A model generated the notes under the pieces. That model did not search any database. It saw only the letters and a program-made list of their open reading frames with translations, and was not told the DNA's origin. 64,000 nucleotides of DNA from NCBI RefSeq assembly GCF_029945535.1, contig NZ_JAQSCU010000018.1:53340-117339 (forward strand). Reading direction: 5' to 3'. This DNA comes from Methylotenera sp. GTDB taxonomy: Bacteria > Pseudomonadota > Gammaproteobacteria > Burkholderiales > Methylophilaceae. The position numbers were made by a program, and so were the translations under genes. Positions 25,929 to 33,738 of this stretch are shown piece by piece (the first letter of the stretch is position 1; the number at the start of each line of letters is the position of its first letter).

Positions 25929-26894
25929 ATGTCTTTGCTTACCAAAAATCACCTGCTTGCAGCATCATTTGCAACATTGGCTTTCGCCTCATCAACTGAT
26001 GCATTTGCATGCTCAAGTTGTGGATGTACGCTCAATTCAGATTGGTCATCACAAGGAATTTCGTCTGGCGAAGGTACCCGTTTTGACATTCGTTTCGACT
26101 ATTTTAAACAAAGTGATTATCGAAATGGTACTAGTTCAGTAAGCCGCAGCAACATTCCCGTGGGCACAGAAGTGCAAGATACCACCATCAACCGCAACCT
26201 GACTTTAGGGCTGGATCATAGCTTTAATCAAGACTGGGCGATTAATCTACTACTACCTATATTTAATCGCTCTCACGGTACTTACGGCGAGGATGGCGAT
26301 TACCCAGACCCAGCTGCACTCATCACGTCATCATCTAAAGGCATAGGCGACCTGCGCGTGACAGGCCGTTATCAAGGCTTAAGTGCAGACCGCAGTAGCG
26401 GTGTTACATTTGGCTTGAAGTTACCTACAGGTGAAACCAATGATACTTTTAATGACGGCTCACCTCTTGATAGAGGTTTGCAACTAGGTACTGGCACTAC
26501 AGACTTATTACTAGGCGGCTATTACTTTGGTAGCATCAATCGCGACTGGGATTATTTTGCGCAAGCCACGGTTCAAATAGCACTTAACAAACATGATGAC
26601 TTTCGTCCAGGCAATGGCTTAAATGCAACAGCAGGGGTGCGTTACATGGGATTTGAATCATTTATTCCACAACTGCAACTCAATACTCGTATAGAAAAAC
26701 GTGAGTCAGGCGCTGAGGCCGACGTAGATAATAGTGGCGCGACGTTGATTTACATTAGCCCTGGCGTTACCGTGCCAATCAACAAAACAGTACAAGCATT
26801 TGGTTTTATACAAGTGCCTATTTATCAGCATGTGAACGGCTACCAAGTTGAGCCAAATGTGTTACTTTCAACTGGTTTGCGTTTCAGTTTTTAA
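25929..26894 (+). CDS. Outer-membrane-type beta-barrel protein with N-terminal CSSCGC motif
   Basis: 321 residues with a signal peptide (1-27). The mature N-terminus carries a CSSCGC cluster (Cys28, Cys31, Cys33). The rest has the alternating aromatic/polar strands of a barrel: DIRFDYFKQSDYRNG, LTLGLDHSFNQDWAINLLLPI and GVTFGLKLPTGETND. It ends in Phe (LRFSF), as outer-membrane proteins do. It resembles proteins annotated as 'MetA-pathway/putative transporter'. The Cys cluster suggests metal binding. A RegA-like box lies upstream, and it is divergent from the Asp-box protein that also carries Cys/His motifs. Confidence 0.75.
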   Translation: MSLLTKNHLLAASFATLAFASSTDAFACSSCGCTLNSDWSSQGISSGEGTRFDIRFDYFKQSDYRNGTSSVSRSNIPVGTEVQDTTINRNLTLGLDHSFNQDWAINLLLPIFNRSHGTYGEDGDYPDPAALITSSSKGIGDLRVTGRYQGLSADRSSGVTFGLKLPTGETNDTFNDGSPLDRGLQLGTGTTDLLLGGYYFGSINRDWDYFAQATVQIALNKHDDFRPGNGLNATAGVRYMGFESFIPQLQLNTRIEKRESGAEADVDNSGATLIYISPGVTVPINKTVQAFGFIQVPIYQHVNGYQVEPNVLLSTGLRFSF

Positions 26895-27111
26895 GCTCAA
26901 ATTTTAATTTGGATTTCGACTAAAAACTAAATAGCATCCCATTTCTGCGACTGATTTTATATTTCGTTGCGGAGGTAATATAACGCGTTACATGATTGAT
27001 TTCAAATTTCCACTTCTGGTTAACTGACGCTAGAAGTCGGATTTTACCCCCCCCAAGTGGTCATTAAACTACAATTAAGCGCTATCTAAAATAATCATAT
27101 TGAATAGTTTC

Positions 27112-27143
27112 TTGACAACACTTCTATATTTATGGAAATATAG
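27112..27143 (+). promoter_or_regulatory. arsR promoter with overlapping ArsR operator
   Basis: TTGACA at 27112-27117 is a perfect -35 box. An 8-bp perfect inverted repeat, CTATATTT (27124-27131) and AAATATAG (27136-27143) with a 4-base centre, covers the -10 region (AAATAT at 18 bases). This is the usual place for an autorepressor. Transcription would begin at or next to the arsR ATG (27149), with no ribosome-binding site before it, so the message may be leaderless. Confidence 0.65.
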
Positions 27144-27148
27144 AATAT

Positions 27149-27490
27149 ATGAATATTAAATCAGCAGTATTACAACTTTCATCAATTGCCCAAGAAGCGC
27201 GTTTAGAGATATTCAGGCTACTTGTTCAGGCTGGCGCAAATGGTCTACCAGCCGGCAATATTGCTGAAACCCTAAAAATTCCAGCAAGTACATTGTCATT
27301 CCACCTGAAAGAACTCAGCCACGCGGGGCTTATCAACTCTCGTCAAGAAAGCCGTTACATATACTACTCAGCCAACTATGACGCAATGGATGGGCTGCTA
27401 GCTTACCTTACAGAGAACTGCTGCGCTGGTGCAAAAGTATGTGCTCCTAACTCAACGTGCAAAACTGAACAAAAGGAACTATCACTATGA
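27149..27490 (+). CDS. arsR: ArsR-family arsenic-responsive repressor
   Basis: 113 residues. Winged-helix fold, with recognition helix around residues 45-58 (IPASTLSFHLKELSHAGLI). The classic CVC metal site in the DNA-binding helix is absent. The Cys residues sit at the C-terminus instead: Cys91, Cys92 and Cys98 (CC-x5-C), the same spacing as the As(III) site of Acidithiobacillus ferrooxidans ArsR as I recall it. An extra Cys104 follows. An operator-type palindrome overlaps its promoter. The stop overlaps the next gene by 4 bases (ATGA). Confidence 0.9.
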   Translation: MNIKSAVLQLSSIAQEARLEIFRLLVQAGANGLPAGNIAETLKIPASTLSFHLKELSHAGLINSRQESRYIYYSANYDAMDGLLAYLTENCCAGAKVCAPNSTCKTEQKELSL

Positions 27491-27951
27491 AAAGAATGCA
27501 TCTACACGTCTCAGTAGACGATTTGAATGTCAGTATCGGTTTTTATAATAGCTTATTTGGCGCAGAACCTAGCGTCTTAAAATCTGACTACGCAAAATGG
27601 ATGCTTGATGACCCTTTAGTCAACTTTGCTATCAGTAAACGCGGTGCCAAAGCGGGCTTAGACCACATCGGCATTCAAGTGGAAAACGATACCGAGCTAT
27701 CAGAAATTAAAGAGCGATTGGAGAAAGCCGACCTTAGCTTGCTGACTCAAGAAGGCGCTACCTGCTGCTACGCAAAATCAGATAAGCATTGGGTGCAAGA
27801 CCCGTCAGGTATTGCATGGGAAACTTATAGAACACTTGAAAGTGCGCCTACTTTTAATGATAGTCCAGAGCATATTGATAGCGCCACAGCTTGTTGTGCA
27901 CCTGCGACTGAGAAAATTCAATTCATTTCAAGAAAAGCTAAAACTTGCTAA
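27487..27951 (+). CDS. arsI: ArsI/CadI-family VOC dioxygenase (C-As lyase type)
   Basis: 154 residues, vicinal-oxygen-chelate fold. Candidate Fe ligands are His5, His60 and Glu112. The CCYAKSDKHWV motif with Cys93-Cys94 is the organoarsenical-binding pair of ArsI. In characterised ArsI enzymes this cleaves the C-As bond of trivalent methylarsenicals or aromatic arsenicals. The family also includes CadI-type proteins, so the substrate is inferred. A further CC pair (136-137) and Cys154 at the tail are extra. Coupled to arsR by ATGA. Confidence 0.88.
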   Translation: MKRMHLHVSVDDLNVSIGFYNSLFGAEPSVLKSDYAKWMLDDPLVNFAISKRGAKAGLDHIGIQVENDTELSEIKERLEKADLSLLTQEGATCCYAKSDKHWVQDPSGIAWETYRTLESAPTFNDSPEHIDSATACCAPATEKIQFISRKAKTC

Positions 27952-27990
27952 TCTTATTTAAACAATTAAGATTTATTAGAAAGGTAATCT

Positions 27991-28491
27991 ATGTCTGACA
28001 AAGTGTATAACGTACTTTTTTTATGTACTGGCAATTCAGCGCGTAGCATCATGGCAGAAAAGTTAATGGAGCATTGGGGTAAGGGTAAATTTAAAGCCTA
28101 TAGCGCAGGTAGTCATCCGAATGGCAAAGTAAATCCATTTGCAATTCAAACTATCAAGAGCCACGGCTTATCTGTTGAAGGGCTAAGAAGTAAAAGCTGG
28201 GATGAATTTGCCGTTGAAGGTGCACCACACTTAGATTTCGTTTTTACTGTTTGTGATAACGCAGCGGGTGAGATGTGCCCTTACTGGCCCGGTCAACCAA
28301 TGACTGCACACTGGGGCGTTGAAGACCCAGCCGCCGTTGAAGGTACAGATGAAGAGAAGCTTGAAGCATTTAGAAAGGTTTCAGGTTATTTACAAAATCG
28401 CATTAAGTTATTTACTGCACTACCAATTAGCAAATTGGATAGTATGAGAATCAAAGAAGAGATTGACGCAATCGGCAAAACAATGGATTAG
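27991..28491 (+). CDS. arsC: Arsenate reductase ArsC (low-molecular-weight phosphatase type)
   Basis: 166 residues. The P-loop CTGNSARS has the catalytic Cys12, and Cys88 and Cys96 (TVCDNAAGEMCPYWPG) form the relay pair. This is the thioredoxin- or mycothiol-independent LMW-PTP-like class found in many Proteobacteria. It reduces arsenate to arsenite in the cytoplasm. It is the last gene of the arsR-arsI-arsC unit. No arsB, acr3 or arsP pump follows; the next gene is convergent tlpA. Confidence 0.93.
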   Translation: MSDKVYNVLFLCTGNSARSIMAEKLMEHWGKGKFKAYSAGSHPNGKVNPFAIQTIKSHGLSVEGLRSKSWDEFAVEGAPHLDFVFTVCDNAAGEMCPYWPGQPMTAHWGVEDPAAVEGTDEEKLEAFRKVSGYLQNRIKLFTALPISKLDSMRIKEEIDAIGKTMD

Positions 28492-28570
28492 TTAATATCA
28501 AGTATGTAAAGGCCAGATCAATAGCTGCTTTTGATTAAACCAATCACAGAAATCAGATACCCAGAACAAA

Positions 28571-28594
28571 CCGCTACTTTTCCTCAAGTAGCGG
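28571..28594. repeat. Perfect hairpin across the tlpA stop codon
   Basis: CCGCTACTT (28571-28579) pairs with AAGTAGCGG (28586-28594) around six bases; the tlpA stop codon lies inside. There is no T-run, so it is more likely an mRNA-end stabiliser or a weak stop between the convergent arsC and tlpA. Confidence 0.5.
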
Positions 28595-29086
28595 AGTAAC
28601 TATTTTATCTAGCAGTGGCAAGTCTATGCCTGCCGCGCCGTACCAGCCATCTTTACGCAAGACTCCTTTGCGATCAATCACAAAGGTTAATGGTAAACGC
28701 CAGATTCGACCATAGCCTTTGTGCTGACTTTCACTCTCTAGCGCCGCATCAAAAGTAAAGTCACGCATGACTTCGCGCACTTTGGCTAAATCCGCAGGGT
28801 AATCTAAGCTCACGGCAATCATCCTTAAACCATGATTTTTATGCTTTTGATAATAACTTTCGAACGCGGGCATTTCTTGTCTGCACGGCGGGCACCAAGT
28901 GGCCCAAAAGTTCACAATCACCACCTCACCTTTTACAGATTCAGTTGAAAACGATTTACCGTCTAGCAGCTTTGCTGTGAGGATTGGCGCGAGTTTGCCC
29001 TCTTCAACCGCATAGGCAGAAGTGTGTATACCCGCCAAAAGTACTAAAAGTGATAATCTGAAAATTGAAACCATATTGCACATCAT
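28574..29086 (-). CDS. TlpA-family periplasmic thiol-disulfide reductase
   Basis: 170 residues. Signal peptide (VSIFRLSLLVLLAGIHTSAYA), then a thioredoxin fold of the TlpA/ResA type with active site Cys65-Pro-Pro-Cys68 (FWATWCPPCRQEMP) and cis-Pro segment RLPLTFVID. It acts in the periplasm. TlpA relatives reduce apo-cytochromes c or the copper site of oxidase, but which applies here is unknown. The start could also be the Met at residue 5, which gives a tidier signal peptide. It is not part of a ccm cluster here. Confidence 0.87.
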   Translation of the reverse strand: MMCNMVSIFRLSLLVLLAGIHTSAYAVEEGKLAPILTAKLLDGKSFSTESVKGEVVIVNFWATWCPPCRQEMPAFESYYQKHKNHGLRMIAVSLDYPADLAKVREVMRDFTFDAALESESQHKGYGRIWRLPLTFVIDRKGVLRKDGWYGAAGIDLPLLDKIVTPLLEEK

Positions 29087-29166
29087 CTAAATATTGTTAG
29101 CAAATACTAGCATAGTCCAATATTGCCTTAGCTAAGCATTTTTAAAAACCCCAATCGCTTATGGCG

Positions 29167-29200
29167 CTTAGTCGCTAACTTATAAATTAGCGCCACTAAG
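29167..29200. repeat. Two-segment hairpin in the tlpA-GGDEF gap
   Basis: CTTAGT pairs with ACTAAG and, inside, GCTAA with TTAGC. A competing pairing, TGGCGC (29162-29167) with GCGCCA (29190-29195), is also possible. It lies in the 295-base divergent region between tlpA and the PAS-GGDEF-EAL gene. No T-run follows. It could be an operator or RNA switch; otherwise I see nothing in this gap. Confidence 0.4.
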
Positions 29201-29381
29201 TACTTTTAATTCAAAGATGGCTTTACGAGTCAAAGTGTATATTTACATTCAAGCTTTAGTCATTATGGCCGATAAAAACATATCGCACATATTCAGCATA
29301 TTTGCACCTAATGTTGAATATATTTGCTAGTGGCTATGTTTTAAGGAAACTTAATAAGCCTTTTTTGAAATGTATAAGTAA

Positions 29382-32300
29382 TTGAAAAACTTAAATAAAT
29401 TAGATCAGTTGCAATCTACTCCAGATAGCGCAAGCCATCTGAGTAGATTCATGTCTAAAGAGCTTGCACTGGCCTGGCATTTATTAGGCTCATTGCAAGG
29501 CGTTGCTATTCTTGCCATTGATGAAAAATGTAACGTTAGCTATGCAAACCCCTATGCTAGAGATATTTTCAGCCTAAATGTAAAACAGGTTGCGGCCAGA
29601 ACTGGCCAATTACCTAAAGCTGTACATAAACGCATCATTTCAGAATTAAAAAAGGCTAGCACCAGCTTTGTATTGCAGTACGCCGCAGGGGATGAGCTAC
29701 GCACCTTGCAGGTATTCACTTCGCACAACAAAGCTTTTGAAGATTTACACTCTGGTTATGTGCTACACATGCATGATGTGACTGAACGTGTCAGCACAGA
29801 ATTACAATTAAGACACACCGAAAAACTATTACGCAATTTGATTGATGCAAGCCCAGATTTGATTTGCTTCAAAGATGAGAAAAACCGCTGGTTAGAGGCC
29901 AATGCTAGCAGCATAGATCTTTTTCAACTGGATCACCTGGACTATCAACACAAAACCGATATGGAGCTTGCTACTCTATCTCACCCTGCATTTAAAGAAG
30001 CATTTCGTCACTCAAAAGTTTCTGACGATCAAGCTTGGAAATTAGGTCGCTCTATCAGAAATGAAGAGGTAATTTCATTGCCACACGGTGGCGCAAAAGT
30101 GCTGGATGTAATTAAAGTACCATTATTTAACGATGATGGCAGTCGCCACGGCTTAGTCACGCTTGGGCGTGATATTACCGAGCGCAAAATGGCTGAAAGC
30201 CATCTGCGCGACCGTAGCGCTATTCTAGATGCGCTTATTTCATGCGATTGGTTATTACACTCCGCCGAATCTTGGCAAACGGTTGCAGTGACCGTGTTGC
30301 AACAGTTATGCCTTGCCTTGCGGTTTACTCGCGCGACTATACTTAAAAATGTGGAACCTGGTAACAAAGAAGTGGCTAATACAGCTAAATCTGGGCATTC
30401 AAAAATACTCTATAGATGGTCAGTGCCGGGCTTCAGTAATACTGACAATGCGCTTGAGGCCATTAACTTTGATGATGTGCGTTTAAGTCGTTGGAAAGAT
30501 GCGCTTCAGCTTGGCGACCCTGTTTTTGGTGACATTCGTGATCTGCCAAGTTCAGAGCGACAAATACTTGAGCAGCATGATACGCAATCTATTGCGATCG
30601 TCCCGCTTTTTTCAGACAAACTATGGTGGGGCAATATCATCATTGAGCGTTGCCATGATTTGATTAAAACCACGCCACAAGAGCTTGGCTCGTTAATGGC
30701 GATAGGTCGATCTTTAGGCGTCGCAATACAAAGAGAGAGTGCTGGCAAACGCTTACACCAAGCTAAAATCGCTTTTGATAGTGCCAGTGAAGGCATAATG
30801 ATCACCGATGACAAAGTGCGCATTGTCGCTATTAACAAAGGTTTTACTGAAATTACTGGCTACTCTGAAGAAGAGGTGCTTGGTAAATCACCAAAAATAT
30901 TGCAATCTGGAAATCAGGATGAGCGCTTTTATAAAGAGATGTGGACCACCTTAAAAAAAGAAGAGCGCTGGCATGGTGAGGTATTCAATAAACGTAAATC
31001 TGGTGAAAATTATTATGAATGGCTAACGATTACTGCGGTGAAAGATAATGCTGGTAAAGTCGTTAATTACGTTGGCGTTTTTGCTGACATTACTGATGTA
31101 AAGCACTCACAAAATAGGCTGCATGAGCTTGTTAATCATGACCCACTCACAGGCTTGCCTAACCGCCGCCTGTTAAATGAGTTGCTAGAACATTCCATTA
31201 AGCGCGCTGAACGCGATAACCATAAAATAGCCTTATTGTTTATTGACTTAGATCGGTTTAAAGCCGTTAACGATACGCTAGGCCACCAAGTAGGCGATAA
31301 ATTATTACTCGAAGCTTCTAGGCGCATTAGCTTGTCTATGCGTGATAGTGACGTAGTAGCGCGGTTAGGCGGCGACGAGTTTGTTGTGATGATGGATATG
31401 ATTAATAAGCCTAGCGATGCAGCGCTAGTGGCTAAAAAGATTATTCATGCGCTGCAAATTGAATTTAATATTGATGGCCATGAAATTTACATCAGTGCGA
31501 GCGTCGGCATCTCCACCTTCCCGAAAGACTGTTCGGATGTAGAAGGCTTAATTAAAGCCGCTGATATTGCAATGTATCAAGTCAAAAATAAAGGCAAAAA
31601 CAACCACTGCTTCTATTCTGACGATTTGAGTAAAAACGCGGTAGAGCGTTTTACTCTGGAAGGTCAGCTACGCCATGCATTAGTGCGTAAGCAGTTTGAG
31701 CTTTATTATCAACCGCAAGTTTCACTTGTCACTGGCGAGATTATAGGTGCTGAAGCGCTGATACGCTGGAACCACCCTAAATTAGGCTTAGTTTCTCCAG
31801 CCACGTTTATTCCAATGGCTGAAGAAACTGGCTTGATTGTGCAAATCGGCGAATGGGTGCTGCGTGAAGCAGCCTATCAAATGGTACGCTGGCATAAAGC
31901 TGGCCATGCTATTCAATGGATTTCGGTCAATGTATCTGGCGTACAAATTATGCGTAGCAACTTCGCCGATACCGTTTATGGCATTTTGATGGAAACGGAT
32001 TGCAACCCGCACATGTTGGAACTTGAAATCACCGAAAGCACGGTGATGCAAAATACTGAGTATGTGATTGATACATTCAGTCGCATCAAGCAACTTGGGC
32101 TTAAATTAGCTATCGATGATTTTGGTACAGGCTACTCATCACTCTCCAACCTCAAACGATTACCACTCGACAAGATAAAAATAGACCAATCTTTTGTACG
32201 CGACCTACCAGATGATTTAGATGATGCCGCCATTGCCAATGCCATTTACGCCATGGCTGGCAGCTTAGGCTTTAGTGTGATTGCCGAAGGTGTAGAAACC

Positions 32301-32408
32301 CAAGCGCAAGCCGACTTTTTAAGGGCTATGGGTTGCAAAGAAGCACAGGGCTATCTCTATAGCAAACCAGTTACCGCCACAGAATTTTCAAAACTACTAA
32401 CAAAATAA
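29382..32408 (+). CDS. PAS-PAS-GAF-PAS-GGDEF-EAL c-di-GMP signalling protein
   Basis: Up to 1008 residues. The domains are: PAS at about 35-130, PAS at about 145-270, GAF at about 285-455, PAS at about 465-575, GGDEF at about 580-745 and EAL at about 755-1005. The cyclase motif GGDEF is intact (near residue 663), with the inhibitory site RDSD five residues before it. The EAL motif (EALIRW near 790) is intact, and DDFGTGYSS in loop 6 supports an active phosphodiesterase. No membrane segment is seen, so it is probably cytosolic. The start may be TTG at 29382 or ATG at 29451. An HD-GYP gene follows at 25 bases, so both are probably cotranscribed. Confidence 0.88.
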   Translation: MKNLNKLDQLQSTPDSASHLSRFMSKELALAWHLLGSLQGVAILAIDEKCNVSYANPYARDIFSLNVKQVAARTGQLPKAVHKRIISELKKASTSFVLQYAAGDELRTLQVFTSHNKAFEDLHSGYVLHMHDVTERVSTELQLRHTEKLLRNLIDASPDLICFKDEKNRWLEANASSIDLFQLDHLDYQHKTDMELATLSHPAFKEAFRHSKVSDDQAWKLGRSIRNEEVISLPHGGAKVLDVIKVPLFNDDGSRHGLVTLGRDITERKMAESHLRDRSAILDALISCDWLLHSAESWQTVAVTVLQQLCLALRFTRATILKNVEPGNKEVANTAKSGHSKILYRWSVPGFSNTDNALEAINFDDVRLSRWKDALQLGDPVFGDIRDLPSSERQILEQHDTQSIAIVPLFSDKLWWGNIIIERCHDLIKTTPQELGSLMAIGRSLGVAIQRESAGKRLHQAKIAFDSASEGIMITDDKVRIVAINKGFTEITGYSEEEVLGKSPKILQSGNQDERFYKEMWTTLKKEERWHGEVFNKRKSGENYYEWLTITAVKDNAGKVVNYVGVFADITDVKHSQNRLHELVNHDPLTGLPNRRLLNELLEHSIKRAERDNHKIALLFIDLDRFKAVNDTLGHQVGDKLLLEASRRISLSMRDSDVVARLGGDEFVVMMDMINKPSDAALVAKKIIHALQIEFNIDGHEIYISASVGISTFPKDCSDVEGLIKAADIAMYQVKNKGKNNHCFYSDDLSKNAVERFTLEGQLRHALVRKQFELYYQPQVSLVTGEIIGAEALIRWNHPKLGLVSPATFIPMAEETGLIVQIGEWVLREAAYQMVRWHKAGHAIQWISVNVSGVQIMRSNFADTVYGILMETDCNPHMLELEITESTVMQNTEYVIDTFSRIKQLGLKLAIDDFGTGYSSLSNLKRLPLDKIKIDQSFVRDLPDDLDDAAIANAIYAMAGSLGFSVIAEGVETQAQADFLRAMGCKEAQGYLYSKPVTATEFSKLLTK

Positions 32409-32433
32409 GAACTAAGAACAACGAGGTAAAACT

Positions 32434-33717
32434 ATGCATAACGAACATCATTTTATTGACGTTTCACAGTTACAAGTGGGTATTTATGTACACCTAGATT
32501 TAGGTTGGATGGATCACCCATTCACGCTAAGCAACTTCAAAGTAAAAGACGAAGAGCAAATCTCTATTATTAAGAAAACTGGCCTGACCAAATTACGCTA
32601 CGACCCAAAACGTAGCGATTGCCAGCCATTACCAGTAAAAGTAAATACGCCAGCAACTGCGGAAATAGTCGAGAAAGAAACTCAATCCATACCAGCACCA
32701 GCAAACAGCGTAGACAACGCAAAGCAGCGCCTTAAAGAACTGCACCAAGCCATTAATGTGTGTGAAAGAAAGTTTATCAATACCAGCAATATTGCACGGC
32801 AAGTGACGCGCAATATTCTTACGGACTCTAAAGCTTCAATTGAGCAGGCGGCAGTGATTGTCAATGATCTGGTCGACACCGCATTAATGGAAGGTGATGT
32901 TGCCGTTCACGCACTCAATGGTAATCGCTCAAGTGATGCCAACTACATACACCCGCTCAATGTGACTGTACTTGCGCTGATTATGGCTAAGTCTATCAAT
33001 ATGTCTAAAGAAGATGCGCGCTTATTAGGCATGGCGGCTTTATTTCATGACATTGGCAAGGCGGAAATATCAGATAAGATTTTGCTTAAAAAAGACCCGC
33101 TAACAAAGTCAGAGCAATCACACTTTGAACAGCATAGCGAAATGGGCGCGCGCATGGCACAAGAGGTTGGCCTGCCAGTGCGTATTGGTAAAATTATTAT
33201 GCAACACCATGAACATGCCGATGGCTCAGGCTACCCAAAACATTTGCGTAGCGAGCAAACTGACCCGTTTGCCAGATTAATTGCGATAGTGAATGGTTAT
33301 GACAATTTATGTAACCCAAACAATATTGCGCTAGCCAAAACACCGTATGAAGCACTCGCGCACATGTACGCCAGCCAACGCGCTAAATACGATGAGTCAC
33401 TGCTCAAACGCTTGATTAAATCGCTGGGCATTTATCCGCCTGGTAGCATCGTACAGCTTTCTACAGGTAGCTATGCCACTGTGATTTCTGTAAACCCAAA
33501 CAAACCGCTCAGGCCATTTGTAATGGTGCATGACCCGCTGACAGATAGGCACGAACCACAAATAATAGATTTACGCGAAGAACCTAGCATCAGCATCAAC
33601 GCCTGTTTACGCCCAAGTCAATTACCGGCGGATGTGCTTGAATACTTGAACCCACGTAAGCGAGTCAGCTACTTTATAGATTTGGACTTATCTAACGCTG
33701 AAGACTCGCAAGCTTAA
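32434..33717 (+). CDS. HD-GYP c-di-GMP phosphodiesterase
   Basis: 427 residues. An N-terminal DUF3391-like region (about 5-90) is followed by an HD-GYP domain (about 150-330). The HD pair is His205-Asp206 in LFHDIGK, the second metal-site cluster is HHEHADGSGYP (258-268), and GYP is intact, so the enzyme is predicted to be active against c-di-GMP. It has a GAGG ribosome-binding sequence. The pairing with the upstream GGDEF-EAL gene suggests joint control of one c-di-GMP pool. It is convergent with the TonB receptor. Confidence 0.88.
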   Translation: MHNEHHFIDVSQLQVGIYVHLDLGWMDHPFTLSNFKVKDEEQISIIKKTGLTKLRYDPKRSDCQPLPVKVNTPATAEIVEKETQSIPAPANSVDNAKQRLKELHQAINVCERKFINTSNIARQVTRNILTDSKASIEQAAVIVNDLVDTALMEGDVAVHALNGNRSSDANYIHPLNVTVLALIMAKSINMSKEDARLLGMAALFHDIGKAEISDKILLKKDPLTKSEQSHFEQHSEMGARMAQEVGLPVRIGKIIMQHHEHADGSGYPKHLRSEQTDPFARLIAIVNGYDNLCNPNNIALAKTPYEALAHMYASQRAKYDESLLKRLIKSLGIYPPGSIVQLSTGSYATVISVNPNKPLRPFVMVHDPLTDRHEPQIIDLREEPSISINACLRPSQLPADVLEYLNPRKRVSYFIDLDLSNAEDSQA

Positions 33718-33738
33718 TATCCTTGGCTTGATGAGCAG

